A stretch of DNA of 64,000 nucleotides from Nitrospirillum iridis (GCF_014205765.1 NZ_JACIIZ010000003.1:434001-498000), one strand, 5' to 3'; numbered from the stretch's first letter, positions 1-8,762 are shown. Made by a program: numbers and translations. Notes: generated from the sequence alone by a model not told the origin.

Positions 1-2
1 AA

Positions 3-2489
3 ATGAGTGGGGCGCAAGAGCAGGCCACCAGCGTATTGATCGTCGAGGATGAGCGGATCATTGGCTTCAACTTGCGTCTGCAACTCGTTGCGCTCGGTTA
101 TCGTGTCACCGCCGTCGCGGCGTCGGGCGATCAGGCGCTGAAACGCATCCACGAACAACGCCCCGACGTCGTGCTGATGGACATTCACATCGATGGCGAC
201 ATGGATGGCATCGATACCGCCGCGCGCATTCCCGATGATTGGCGCATTCCCGTCATTTACCTGACCGCCTATGCCGAGCAGAGCACCTTGGACCGGGCCA
301 AGACGACGCGGCCATTCGGCTATCTTCTGAAACCCTTTTCAGAGCGGGAACTGCACGCCACCATACAGATGGCCCTGGAACGGCGCCGGGTGGAGGAGGC
401 GCTCCGGGAAAGCGAGAAGCGCCTCAGCTTGGCCCTGGATGCCGCGGACATGGGGTGCTGGGAATTGGAACTGCCCACCCGGCGCATGGTGCGGAACATC
501 CGCGCCAACAGCATCTTGGGCCTTCCCCCGGAAGAGGTGGCCGGATCGTGGGATGCTTTCCTCAACCGGATCCATGAGGAAGACCGCCATGCGGTCGACC
601 GGGCGTTCAGCCAGGCCGGCTTCACCGACCAGGCGCAGGTGTTGGCTTTCCGCAGCGTCCTGACCAATGGAACCGTCCGCTGGCTCAAGACCCGGGCCAA
701 GCGCTTCCCGTCCCCCACCAACGGGGCCGCCTTTGGGGATGTGCTGGCAGCGGGCGATGAGGCCAAGGTCGTCGGCGTCGTGCAGGACATCACCGAACAA
801 CGCGCCGTGGAGGACGAACTTCGCAAAGCGGCGACGGTGTTTGAAACCACCCACGATGGCATCCTCATCCTTGACGTGGACATGACCGTGCTTGCGGTCA
901 ACCCGGGCTATTGCGCGATGACCGGATATACCCTGGCCCAATCGCGGGGCCGCCCCGTGCCCATGGTGTCGGCCCAGTCGGCGGATTTTTCCGCGTCCGT
1001 GGAACGGGCGCTACGCCGGGAAGGCCATTGGCGGGGAGAAATCGCCGCCAACCATCGTGATGGTCACCCGTTGGCGCTGACGGTTGAGATCGCGGCCGTC
1101 AAGGATGCCAATGGCCTGTTCGCCCATCACGTCATGGTGATCACGGACATAACCGCCATCCGGCAAACCCAGCGCAAGCTCCAGCATCTGGCGCACTACG
1201 ATCACCTGACCAATCTGCCCAATCGCCTGCTTGCCGCCGAGCGCTTGGAACAGGCCATCCATGGCGCCATGGCGCGGCAGCAGCGCATCGGCCTGCTGTT
1301 TGTCGACATCGACCACTTCAAGACGGTGAATGACACGCTGGGCCATGGCGTTGGTGATCAACTGCTGTGCGCGGTGGCCCAGCGCCTGCGCGACACCCTG
1401 CGGCCGGACGATACGGTGGCCCGCCTGGGGGGTGACGAATTCATGGTCATCCTGGAAGGCATCGACCGGCCGGAAACCGCTGCCGGTATGGCGGAGAAAA
1501 TCCTCGCCGCGCTGGCGGTTCCCATCACGCTGGAACCGCATGAATTGGCCATGTCGGCCAGCATCGGGATCAGCCTGTTTCCGGAAAACGGGCGGACGCG
1601 CGATGACCTGATCCGCGCCGCGGACACCGCCATGTATGCCGCCAAGGATCTGGGCCGGCAGGGGTACGCGTTCTACACGCCGCAGATGACGATAGACGCC
1701 GTGGCCTTCATGACCAGCCTCAGCGACCTGCGTCGTGGCCTGGAGCGGGGGGAACTGGTGCTGCACTATCAGCCTCAGGTCACCCTGGACACGGGGGCCG
1801 TCGTCGGTGTCGAGGCGCTGATCCGCTGGCAACATCCCGACCGGGGCCTTCTTGGCGCTTACGACGTCATCCCCATCGCCGAGCAGAGCGGGCTGATCAT
1901 CGAGATCGGCACCTGGGTCCTGCGCCAGGCATGCCGGCAGGCGCAAGCGTGGCGGGACGCCGGGCTGCCGGCCTTGCGCATTGCCGTCAATGTGTCAGCG
2001 CGACAATTCTCCTCCGGCAATCTGCCGTTGCTGGTATCCAGCATCCTGCAAGACACCGGCCTGCCGGCCGAGGCGCTGGAGATTGAGATCACGGAAAGCA
2101 CCCTGCAAAGCGGGTACCGCACGATCAAGGTCGCCGAAGAGCTTCAGCAGATGGGGATCGTTCTGGCGATAGATGATTTTGGCACGGGATATTCCAGCCT
2201 GGGGTCGCTCAAGGCGCTGCCGATAACCCGCCTGAAAATCGACGCGTGCTTCATCCGGGAACTTCCCGACAATGACGATGACAAGGCCATCTGCGACGCG
2301 ATCATCGCCATGGCGCAGCGCCTGCGGCTGGAAGTCATCGCCGAAGGGGTGGAAACGCCGGCGCAGCGTGCCTTCCTCCGCGAACGCGGCTGTAGTGAAG
2401 CGCAAGGCTACTTGTTCCATCGGCCCATGCCGGCTGACGCCATCGCGGCCTTGTTCATTGATGGTGACCACCGTCGCGCTACTGAATAG
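3..2489 (+). CDS. REC-PAS-PAS-GGDEF-EAL cyclic-di-GMP signalling protein
   Basis: This 828-residue protein is predicted to make and/or break cyclic di-GMP under control of a phosphorelay and PAS sensing. A receiver domain occupies about residues 8-130, with phosphoacceptor Asp60 in VVLMDIHIDG and the conserved Lys in LLKPFS. Two PAS/PAC segments follow (about 135-270 and 275-390). The GGDEF domain is intact (ARLGGDEFMVIL), as is the EAL domain (VGVEALIRW, EIEITEST, DDFGTGYSS). No transmembrane segment is visible, so it is cytoplasmic. Both catalytic signatures are present, so either or both activities are possible. The gene begins at the window edge, so its upstream signals and partner histidine kinase cannot be seen. 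A hairpin terminator follows. Confidence 0.96.
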   Translation: MSGAQEQATSVLIVEDERIIGFNLRLQLVALGYRVTAVAASGDQALKRIHEQRPDVVLMDIHIDGDMDGIDTAARIPDDWRIPVIYLTAYAEQSTLDRAKTTRPFGYLLKPFSERELHATIQMALERRRVEEALRESEKRLSLALDAADMGCWELELPTRRMVRNIRANSILGLPPEEVAGSWDAFLNRIHEEDRHAVDRAFSQAGFTDQAQVLAFRSVLTNGTVRWLKTRAKRFPSPTNGAAFGDVLAAGDEAKVVGVVQDITEQRAVEDELRKAATVFETTHDGILILDVDMTVLAVNPGYCAMTGYTLAQSRGRPVPMVSAQSADFSASVERALRREGHWRGEIAANHRDGHPLALTVEIAAVKDANGLFAHHVMVITDITAIRQTQRKLQHLAHYDHLTNLPNRLLAAERLEQAIHGAMARQQRIGLLFVDIDHFKTVNDTLGHGVGDQLLCAVAQRLRDTLRPDDTVARLGGDEFMVILEGIDRPETAAGMAEKILAALAVPITLEPHELAMSASIGISLFPENGRTRDDLIRAADTAMYAAKDLGRQGYAFYTPQMTIDAVAFMTSLSDLRRGLERGELVLHYQPQVTLDTGAVVGVEALIRWQHPDRGLLGAYDVIPIAEQSGLIIEIGTWVLRQACRQAQAWRDAGLPALRIAVNVSARQFSSGNLPLLVSSILQDTGLPAEALEIEITESTLQSGYRTIKVAEELQQMGIVLAIDDFGTGYSSLGSLKALPITRLKIDACFIRELPDNDDDKAICDAIIAMAQRLRLEVIAEGVETPAQRAFLRERGCSEAQGYLFHRPMPADAIAALFIDGDHRRATE

Positions 2490-2500
2490 GAATGCCGTCG

Positions 2501-2536
2501 AAAAGTCCCCGGATGCTTTGCCATCCGGGGCTTTCC
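2501..2536. terminator. Bidirectional intrinsic terminator
   Basis: CCCCGGATG (2507-2515) pairs with CATCCGGGG (2522-2530) across a 6-nt loop. AAAG and CTTT flanks extend the stem. It lies between the convergent ends of the GGDEF-EAL gene and the small minus-strand gene, and short T runs on both sides could serve both. Confidence 0.75.
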
Positions 2537-2561
2537 AGGGGTGGGGCTACCGATCAATAAC

Positions 2562-2939
2562 TCAGTAGTGCGGGGCCCAATAAACGAAGGCGACGGTGTT
2601 CCATGAGGCCGGGCCATTGGGGCGGCCGCCGGCATCCTGGCCACCGATGACGAAGCCCGACAGGCTGGGATCGTCGAAGGGGATTTTCACCACGGTGGAG
2701 GGGGCGTAGCCGCCGCCGGGATCGTAGGACATGGTGATGTTCACGGTCCGGCCTTTACCGGGCGGCAGGATCAACTGGCCAACCAGCTTGTTGTCCTGGG
2801 CGCCCGTTCCGGTCCAGGTGACCGGCGCCTGGCCAGTGGCCTCGATCACGATGCGCTGGGCCCAATAGGCTGAATTGGTGAAGCCATTGATCTTGATCGT
2901 CGTGCCATCGGGCACTGGGAAGGTGGCGGTATTGTACAT
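2562..2939 (-). CDS. Small beta-rich protein of unknown function (125 aa)
   Basis: I do not recognise this family. The start at 2939 is chosen because GGAGGA lies just upstream; a longer frame reaching 3194 has no such support. The 125-residue product has no signal peptide and no membrane segment. It is rich in Gly, Thr, Val and aromatic residues in alternating patterns (for example QRIVIEATGQAPVTWTG, RTVNITMSYD), which suggests an all-beta fold such as a small lectin-like or jelly-roll protein. Cysteine is absent. A second small beta-rich protein of the same style lies at 40027-40290. The promoter region is AT-richer than its surroundings and holds a TAAACGA/TCGTTTA inverted repeat at 2987-3015. 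Function is not assigned. Confidence 0.75.
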   Translation of the reverse strand: MYNTATFPVPDGTTIKINGFTNSAYWAQRIVIEATGQAPVTWTGTGAQDNKLVGQLILPPGKGRTVNITMSYDPGGGYAPSTVVKIPFDDPSLSGFVIGGQDAGGRPNGPASWNTVAFVYWAPHY

Positions 2940-3180
2940 GCGTTCCTCCGGGGCTTGAGGTTGCCGCTCGACAACCTTCGCGCGCATAAACGAGGAACCA
3001 CCCATACATCGTTTAGCGGGTATTTCATACAAAATTAGGTTATGAGGGTTGTGTTCTGTCCCCCTACGCGGTGCCGCTGTCGCGCGCGGTTCCCATGCTA
3101 CCCGCCGTTGCCGCTGCCACGCCGCCGTGAAACGCGCTAAGATCGGCACGGGAAAACCCTGGCAGGAGAAGGAAAGCGGC

Positions 3181-3657
3181 ATGACCCATCGCACCGCCGA
3201 TCTTGTCGACGCCTATGAGGACAGCCTGCAAAGCTGTGAGATCCAGTTCCGTTCCTTCGGGGGCCGTACGGCCTTTCACGGCCCCATCCGCACCGTGCGT
3301 TGCCATGAGGACAACGCCCTGCTGAAGCACACGCTGTCGGAGGCGGGGGAGGGCGCGGTGCTGGTGGTGGACGGCCACGGGTCCCTGCGCACCGCCCTTG
3401 TGGGCGATATCATCGCCGGCTTGGCCTACAAGCACGGCTGGGCTGGGCTGGTGCTATGGGGGGCCGTGCGCGACAGCGCGGCGTTGGCCAACATCGACAT
3501 CGGAATCAAGGCCCTGGGCACCAATCCGAAGAAAAGCACCAAGACGGGGGCTGGCCAACTGGATGTGCCGCTGTCCTTCGGTGGCACCCATTTCACCCCC
3601 GGCGCTTGGCTCTACGCCGACGAGGACGGTATCGTCGTCAGCGCCACGCGCTTGTGA
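3181..3657 (+). CDS. rraA: RraA-family protein, probable 4-hydroxy-4-methyl-2-oxoglutarate aldolase type
   Basis: This 158-residue protein is full length for the RraA fold (E. coli RraA is 161 aa) and aligns by eye throughout ([47 protein letters not shown]). The ATG at 3181 follows a GGAGAAGGAAAG ribosome site. E. coli RraA binds and inhibits RNase E. In the aldolase branch of the family an Asp-X20-Arg-Asp motif provides catalysis, and here GD and RD are separated by exactly 20 residues. I therefore favour an aldolase/oxaloacetate decarboxylase activity over RNase E control. It stands alone and converges on the pirin gene. Confidence 0.9.
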   Translation: MTHRTADLVDAYEDSLQSCEIQFRSFGGRTAFHGPIRTVRCHEDNALLKHTLSEAGEGAVLVVDGHGSLRTALVGDIIAGLAYKHGWAGLVLWGAVRDSAALANIDIGIKALGTNPKKSTKTGAGQLDVPLSFGGTHFTPGAWLYADEDGIVVSATRL

Positions 3658-3739
3658 TGTCCTCCAACGCCCGGCCGCCACATCCTTGGGCCTGGTTTCC
3701 ACGGCCCGCGCCCCGCGGTGCCCGGCACCGGCGGACCTG

Positions 3740-4603
3740 TCAGCCGGGCAGCGGAATGAACTCCTTGTCGTCCAGGTCCGGCAACTTCATGCGGCCGGCG
3801 CGCCAGTCGGCCTTGGCCTGCTCGATCCGCTCCTTGCGGGAGGAGACGAAGTTCCAGTCGATGTAGCGGTCGCCCAGCGGCTCCCCACCCAGCAGCATGA
3901 CCACGGCCGGCGTCGTCGCGGTGAACAGCACCGGCTGGCCGGGGGTGAACACCAGCATGTGGCCGGCCTCGACCGTGCGGCCCTCCACCTCCACCGAGCC
4001 GACGGCGACATAGGCCGCCCGCTCCGGATATTCCGCCGGCAACTGCGCCTTGGTGCCGGGCTGCAGCACCCAGTGCACGTAGAACAGGGGGGAGTGGGTC
4101 TTGACCTTGGCCTCGGCGCCGAAGGCCTTGCCCGCCACCAGGCGGGCCCACAGGCCGCCATGTTCATAGGTCGGCAGGTCGTCCGGGCCATGGTGATGGA
4201 AACTGGGGGCCGTCTCCTCGTCCGCCTCGGGTAGGGCGACCCAGGCCTGGATGCCATGCAGGGCGCCGCCCTCGGCCCGCGCCTTCTCGAAGCGTTCGGA
4301 ATGGGTGATGCCGCTGCCGGCCGTCATCCAGTTGACCTCGCCGGGACGGATGGCCTGTTCGGAGCCCACGCTGTCGCGGTGCATGATTTCGCCATCGAAC
4401 AGGTAGGTGACGGTGGAAAGACCGATATGGGGGTGCGGGCGCACGTCGCGCTCCAGCGGGATGCCCTGGGGGAAATCAACCGGCCCCATATGATCGAAGA
4501 AGACGAAGGGGCCGACATGGCGGCGCTGGGCCACGGGCAGGATGCGCCCGACCTCGAATCCGCCCAAGTCGCGCCGCCTCTGGTCGATGACGAGTTCGAT
4601 CAT
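3740..4603 (-). CDS. Pirin family protein
   Basis: This 287-residue bicupin is a cytoplasmic metal-binding protein of the pirin family; some members have quercetin dioxygenase activity, others act in transcription or stress. The N-terminal cupin carries the family hallmark FVFFDHMGPVDFP and the metal-ligand cluster HPHIGLSTVTYLFDGE...H. WMTAGSGITHSE and the C-terminal pirin domain (about 180-287, ending YIDWNFVSS) are intact. Length is normal for the family. It converges on rraA and is divergent from the MaoC gene, and is probably monocistronic. Substrate unknown. Confidence 0.93.
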   Translation of the reverse strand: MIELVIDQRRRDLGGFEVGRILPVAQRRHVGPFVFFDHMGPVDFPQGIPLERDVRPHPHIGLSTVTYLFDGEIMHRDSVGSEQAIRPGEVNWMTAGSGITHSERFEKARAEGGALHGIQAWVALPEADEETAPSFHHHGPDDLPTYEHGGLWARLVAGKAFGAEAKVKTHSPLFYVHWVLQPGTKAQLPAEYPERAAYVAVGSVEVEGRTVEAGHMLVFTPGQPVLFTATTPAVVMLLGGEPLGDRYIDWNFVSSRKERIEQAKADWRAGRMKLPDLDDKEFIPLPG

Positions 4604-4834
4604 GATTGCCCGCTCCCTTTTTCAATGGCGCGAAAGCATGCCAAGGACCCGCCGCCGGATCAACCGACCGGGCGTGTGGCGCCACGCTTCATTCCAGGTG
4701 ACGCAACAGGGCGGTGGCGGTGCTGCCCGCCAATTTGGCATCCTGGGACACCGGTGGCCCGCGGTCATTCCCGCTGGGGGCGATCGCGACCGGGTCTCCG
4801 TCATAAGAACCATCCCTGGGGAGGACGTACCTGA

Positions 4835-5281
4835 ATGCTGACTGTCGACATGGCCGACCTGCCCGCGCTGGCGGGGCGTGACCTTGGGTGCTCCGACTGG
4901 ATGGTGGTGGACCAGGGGCGCATCGACCGTTTCGCCGACGCCACGGACGATCACCAGTGGATCCACGTGGACGTGCCGCGCGCCACGCAGGAATTGGGCG
5001 GCACCATCGCCCATGGCTTCCTTACCCTCTCCCTGCTGGCGGCCATGAGTTATCAGACCCTGGAGGTGCGCGACGCGAGGCGGGGGGTGAATTATGGCTT
5101 CAACAAGATCCGCTTCCTGGCGCCCGTGCCGGCCGGTGCCCGCGTCCGTTCCCGCCAGACCCTGGACACGGTTGAGGAAAAGGCCGGGGGCCTGATCCTG
5201 ACCCGCACCGTTACCATCGACATCGAGGGCCAGGAAAAGCCGGCACTCGTGGCCGAATGGCTGACCGCCGTCTATCGCTGA
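4835..5281 (+). CDS. MaoC/NodN-like (R)-specific enoyl-CoA hydratase
   Basis: This 148-residue single hotdog-fold protein is a MaoC-family dehydratase. The hydratase-2 motif is present as FADATDDHQWIHVD, supplying the catalytic Asp/His pair, followed by GGTIAHGFLTLSLL, typical of NodN-like members. These enzymes hydrate trans-2-enoyl-CoA to (R)-3-hydroxyacyl-CoA, feeding polyhydroxyalkanoate synthesis or beta-oxidation. The start at 4835 follows a GGGAGGAC sequence. It has no obvious operon partner, so the physiological substrate is open. Confidence 0.92.
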   Translation: MLTVDMADLPALAGRDLGCSDWMVVDQGRIDRFADATDDHQWIHVDVPRATQELGGTIAHGFLTLSLLAAMSYQTLEVRDARRGVNYGFNKIRFLAPVPAGARVRSRQTLDTVEEKAGGLILTRTVTIDIEGQEKPALVAEWLTAVYR

Positions 5282-5504
5282 AGTCCAGTGAAGCATCCGG
5301 CCAAAGGCCTATATGAGGAAAAACAGGCTTCTTAGTTTCATGCAATCATTTGATAAAATAATGATCTGTTAAGATGGGCATACGCAAATGAAGGATGAGA
5401 TGATGCCCAATTATGGCCATATTGATGAGGTCAACTCCGCCTGGTAGCGGCAGGCGCATCGTTTTCATGAGATGCCCGCCGTACACGAATACGGAGGAAG
5501 AACC

Positions 5505-6116
5505 ATGAATACCCGTCTTCTCCTGAGTGGTGCCGCCCTGGCGGCTCTGATCGCCGGCACGGCCAACGCCCAGATCATTGGTGGTCATGCCGCCGGCGCC
5601 GTCACCGGTACCTTGAACGGCACAATGAGCGCGCCCACTGTGGGTTCGGTGGGCGGCGGTTCGCTGATCACGCGGCAGGCTGGCGGCACCGCCGCCGCCG
5701 TCGCGGCGGATGGCGTGACGGACAAGGCTGCGACCGCGACGCGGGCCACCGTCGATGCCGCCAAGGCCAATGCCGATGAGGCCGGCAACACGGTGACGAA
5801 CACGGCCGCGACCACCCAGGATGTCGAGAATGGCACCGTCGCCGGCGCCATGGGGGTGACCAACGGCACCGCCACGGGGGCCACCCAAACCACCGGCAGC
5901 ACCAATGCCACCGTTGGCGCCACCCAGGGGCCCACCGTCCTCAACGGTAATGTTGGCGCCTCGGCCAGCACCAGCGGTTCCCAGCGCCACAGTGACGTCT
6001 CCGGCACCGGCACCACCGCCGTGCAGGCTCAGACCGACGTCTCGGCCGCCGGCACCTCAGCCAATGTCACCGGTTCCGCCGGCGCCGTGACCCGCACCAG
6101 CGTCACTCCCCGCTAG
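5505..6116 (+). CDS. Secreted Ala/Gly/Thr-rich low-complexity protein
   Basis: This 203-residue protein starts at 5505 with a clear GGAGGA ribosome site. It has a Sec signal peptide with a predicted cleavage after TANA (about residue 22). The rest is low complexity, dominated by Ala, Gly, Thr, Val, Asn and Ser, with loosely repeated GATQTTGSTN/NGT-type stretches and no Cys, Trp or Tyr. No catalytic motif is visible. Such compositions occur in surface or periplasmic filler proteins of alphaproteobacteria. The upstream 220 bases are AT-richer than the gene and probably hold its promoter. A four-hairpin array begins at its stop codon. Confidence 0.75.
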   Translation: MNTRLLLSGAALAALIAGTANAQIIGGHAAGAVTGTLNGTMSAPTVGSVGGGSLITRQAGGTAAAVAADGVTDKAATATRATVDAAKANADEAGNTVTNTAATTQDVENGTVAGAMGVTNGTATGATQTTGSTNATVGATQGPTVLNGNVGASASTSGSQRHSDVSGTGTTAVQAQTDVSAAGTSANVTGSAGAVTRTSVTPR

Positions 6117-6320
6117 AGCGGATCGCCCGAAGGCGGAATCGCCTTTGGGCGTGAAGCCGCTCGCGGACAGACTGAGCTATAGCCGGCTGTGGTTCCGATT
6201 AAACGCAGCCGGCTATAGAGTGCGATCGGTTCAGCTGGAAACAACTGAACCGTGAATCGCACGACGTGACAAAGTTTAGAGTCTTTCCGGCGATTCAACG
6301 AAAGCCGGAAAGACTCTAAA
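6116..6320. repeat. Array of four tandem inverted repeats (extragenic hairpin element)
   Basis: Four separate stem-loops lie head to tail. Hairpin 1 spans 6116-6162, with a 12-bp inner stem 6124-6135/6140-6151 and an outer GAGCGG/CCGCTC clamp. Hairpin 2 is a perfect 13-bp stem, 6177-6189/6206-6218. Hairpin 3 has a 15-bp stem with a 3-nt bulge, 6220-6234/6245-6262. Hairpin 4 is a perfect 17-bp stem, 6275-6291/6304-6320. None is followed by a T run, so this is not a simple terminator. It resembles dispersed intergenic palindromic elements of alphaproteobacteria. The 3' bases 6321-6489 hold nothing else that I recognise. Confidence 0.85.
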
Positions 6321-6489
6321 TCCCAGGGGCCTGTTGAGAGGAGGGGCGGGGGTGGTCGACGGGCCGACCCGCCCATTTCCCATGACCAATCCCCATGACC
6401 ACAATGTCGCGTTCCGGCGATCGCCTGTCCATGCTAGATCGGATCAAGGGCGCCCGTCGGGGGCGTTGGGTGGGAAAGAGAGGCGCGCC

Positions 6490-6702
6490 ATGACGTGGAA
6501 GGGCGTGGGCAAGGTGATCAACATCGTGCTGTTGATCGCCATTGTGATCCTGATGCCGCTCTTGATTCGTCTGGCGATTGAGAAACCGTCCCTGCGGAAC
6601 GTCTCTCCAATCCTGATCCTGCTTGTGGTCGGCGCCAAAACCATCCTGCGTATGACGGGATGGCGGGGTCGCATAAGCCAGGCGCGCTCCGCTGGGATGT
6701 AG
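6490..6702 (+). CDS. Small two-helix membrane protein
   Basis: This 70-residue protein is read from the ATG at 6490, which is preceded by AAAGAGAGG; a frame extending to 6334 lacks support. Two hydrophobic helices are visible (VINIVLLIAIVILMPLLIRLAI and SPILILLVVGAKTIL), joined by a short polar loop, with a basic C-terminus. I do not recognise the family. It could be a small inner-membrane protein of unknown role. A GC-rich hairpin (6703-6728) follows immediately. Confidence 0.6.
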   Translation: MTWKGVGKVINIVLLIAIVILMPLLIRLAIEKPSLRNVSPILILLVVGAKTILRMTGWRGRISQARSAGM

Positions 6703-6728
6703 GGCGGACCGCGTGGTCGCGTTCCGCC
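6703..6728. terminator. GC-rich hairpin after the small membrane gene
   Basis: GGCGGACCGCG (6703-6713) pairs with CGCGTTCCGCC (6718-6728) with one mismatch across TGGT. There is no T tract, so termination is only a possibility. It sits directly after a stop codon and between convergent genes. Confidence 0.4.
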
Positions 6729-6766
6729 ATCAGGCGCACCGTCAGGCCGCTCCCGCTTCCCCTATT

Positions 6767-7645
6767 TCAGTTGAAGACGATGGTCTTCTGTCCCGTCACC
6801 AGGATGCGGCGTTCGATGTGCCAGCGCACGGCGCGGGCCAGGACGGCGCATTCGATGTCGCGGCCGATATCCACCAAATCCTCCGGGGTCTGGGTGTGGT
6901 CCACCCGCTCGATACCCTGCTCGATGATGGGCCCTTCGTCCAGGTCGGTGGTCACGTAGTGGGCGGTGGCGCCGATGAGCTTCACGCCGCGGGAGTGGGC
7001 CTGGTGATAGGGCTTGGCCCCCTTGAAGCTGGGCAGGAAGGAATGGTGGATGTTGATGCAGCGCCCCGCCAGCTGGCCGCACAGATCAGCTGACAGAATC
7101 TGCATGTAGCGGGCCAGCACCACCAGGTCGGCCCCCGACTTGCTCACGATGTCCATGAAGGCCGCCTCCTGCGCCGCCTTGTCCCCCTTCAGGGGCAGGT
7201 GGTGATAGGGGATGCCGCTCCATTCCACGAAGGACCGCATGTCGTCATGGTTCGAGATGACCGCCGGGATGTCGATGGGCAGGGAACCGGACCTGGCCCG
7301 GTGCAGCAGGTCATACAGGCAGTGGCCGAACCTGGACACGGCGATGACCACCTTGGGCTTCACCGTCATGTCCACCAGTTGCCAGTCCATGTGGAAGCGA
7401 CGGGCGATCAGCTTGAAACCCTGGCGGAGGCTATCCAGGTCGGGGAAGCCCGGCCCATCCGGCCGGAAGGCAGTGCGCATGGAAAAGCTGTTGGTCAGCT
7501 GATCATTGAAGTGGTTGGACTCGGTGATCGAGGCGTCGTTGTCCGCCAGATAGCTGGAGACGGCGGCCACCACGCCCTTCACGTCGGGGCAGGTCAGGAC
7601 CAGGACGTAGGGGCTGTGCAGGGCGGGGGTCTTCTGCGACGTCAC
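6767..7645 (-). CDS. purU: Formyltetrahydrofolate deformylase
   Basis: This 292-residue enzyme hydrolyses 10-formyl-THF to formate and THF, balancing one-carbon pools and supplying formate for purine synthesis. An N-terminal ACT domain (about 10-90; VLVLTCPDVKGVVAAVSSYL) precedes the formyltransferase-type catalytic domain with CINIHHSFLPSFKG, GATAHYVTTDLDEGPII and the conserved Asn/His/Asp triad. Length matches the family. The start codon is GTG at 7645, after AAGGAA. It is probably monocistronic; folD, another folate gene, lies 8 kb away. Confidence 0.97.
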   Translation of the reverse strand: MTSQKTPALHSPYVLVLTCPDVKGVVAAVSSYLADNDASITESNHFNDQLTNSFSMRTAFRPDGPGFPDLDSLRQGFKLIARRFHMDWQLVDMTVKPKVVIAVSRFGHCLYDLLHRARSGSLPIDIPAVISNHDDMRSFVEWSGIPYHHLPLKGDKAAQEAAFMDIVSKSGADLVVLARYMQILSADLCGQLAGRCINIHHSFLPSFKGAKPYHQAHSRGVKLIGATAHYVTTDLDEGPIIEQGIERVDHTQTPEDLVDIGRDIECAVLARAVRWHIERRILVTGQKTIVFN

Positions 7646-7759
7646 GGCGAACTATTCCTTAAGGCGGGCAGGCTGTATTTGGAAGGAAGTTGCCCGGGTC
7701 TAGCATAAACCACGGCCGGAACACAGCCCCGCGCGGACGCATAACGGTCATCCCCGCCC

Positions 7760-8608
7760 TCAACTCCTTTCCGTCAGATCATGGGCTATCTGGCGGGCGG
7801 TTGCCTGCAACAGGCCTATGGTTTCAGGCAAGGTCCGGGTGAGGGGCGTGTGCTGGACGAAGGGGACGGTCAGGGCCGCCACCGCGGCACCGGTGCCGCC
7901 GCCCGTGGTGCCAATGACGGGCGCGGACAGGTCCATGACCCCCATGACATAGTCGCTGGCCGCCTGTTCATAGCCTTGGGCCCGCACAGTGGCGGCCCGC
8001 TCGGCGAAGGATGCCACGCGATCGGGGCCCACCGCCCGCTCCAGCATGGCGCGCCAGGCGGCCTGCACGGGCGGAGGCTGGAAGGCGTACAGCACCATGC
8101 CGGACGTGGCCTCCACCAGGCTGCGGTGATATCCCGGCCGGACGGAGAAACCCAGGTGCCCCGGGTTTTCGATGCGCGCCACCACCACCATCTGGTCGTC
8201 GGACGCCACCGCCAGATGGCACGACTGACCGATGGCCAGGGTCAGGTCCCGCATCAGGGGCAGTGCGGCCTCCAGCAGGGTCCGCACCGGGGCCCGCGCC
8301 ATGCCCAGGGTGAACAGCTTGTTGGTCAGCTCATACCCGTCCGCCGTCGCCGCCGGGGCGATGTAGCCCCGGAATTCCAGAACCTGGATCATCCGGAACA
8401 GTTCGCTGACCGAGCGTTTCAGATGCAGGGAGATCTGGGAAGGCGTCATGGGGGCGCCATGGCTGGCCAGCAGCTCCAGGATGTCCAAGCCCTTTTCCAA
8501 GGCGGGCGCGCGGTATTTGCGCACGGTCTCGCCATCCCCCGCCGGATCATCAGCCGGGTCCAGATCGGGAAGGGAAACGCCGGGAGCGATGGGGGGGGCG
8601 GCGGTCAT
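7760..8608 (-). CDS. IclR-family regulator of the fucose cluster
   Basis: This 282-residue protein has an N-terminal winged helix (about 35-95; KGLDILELLASHGAPMTPSQISLHLK) and a C-terminal IclR effector domain (about 105-275) that binds small metabolites. It is divergent from the aldo/keto reductase that opens the fucose operon. By known precedent an IclR regulator (Cj0480c) sits beside the Campylobacter jejuni fucose genes. I infer that it controls the fucose operon and perhaps the permease operon, through the AT-rich inverted repeats noted separately. Whether it represses or activates cannot be read from the sequence. Confidence 0.93.
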   Translation of the reverse strand: MTAAPPIAPGVSLPDLDPADDPAGDGETVRKYRAPALEKGLDILELLASHGAPMTPSQISLHLKRSVSELFRMIQVLEFRGYIAPAATADGYELTNKLFTLGMARAPVRTLLEAALPLMRDLTLAIGQSCHLAVASDDQMVVVARIENPGHLGFSVRPGYHRSLVEATSGMVLYAFQPPPVQAAWRAMLERAVGPDRVASFAERAATVRAQGYEQAASDYVMGVMDLSAPVIGTTGGGTGAAVAALTVPFVQHTPLTRTLPETIGLLQATARQIAHDLTERS

Positions 8609-8731
8609 GGGGCATCCAGCCAGGGCGTGGGGCTTTCCCGGCTATGCCATCTGAGCGGCCGGGGGGCAAGGGACGGCGTGCGGAACGGAGGTTGGTGGCC
8701 GTGGCTTGACTTCCCTGGCGTTCGCGACGAT

Positions 8732-8762
8732 TTTATATGCGGAAGGTGATTTCGTATATAAA
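8732..8762. promoter_or_regulatory. AT-rich inverted repeat, candidate IclR operator
   Basis: TTTATATGCG (8732-8741) faces CGTATATAAA (8753-8762): 10-bp arms with one mismatch and an 11-nt spacer. It is an AT island in GC-rich DNA between the IclR gene and the fucose operon, just upstream of the operon start. A related sequence lies upstream of the permease. Confidence 0.55.
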
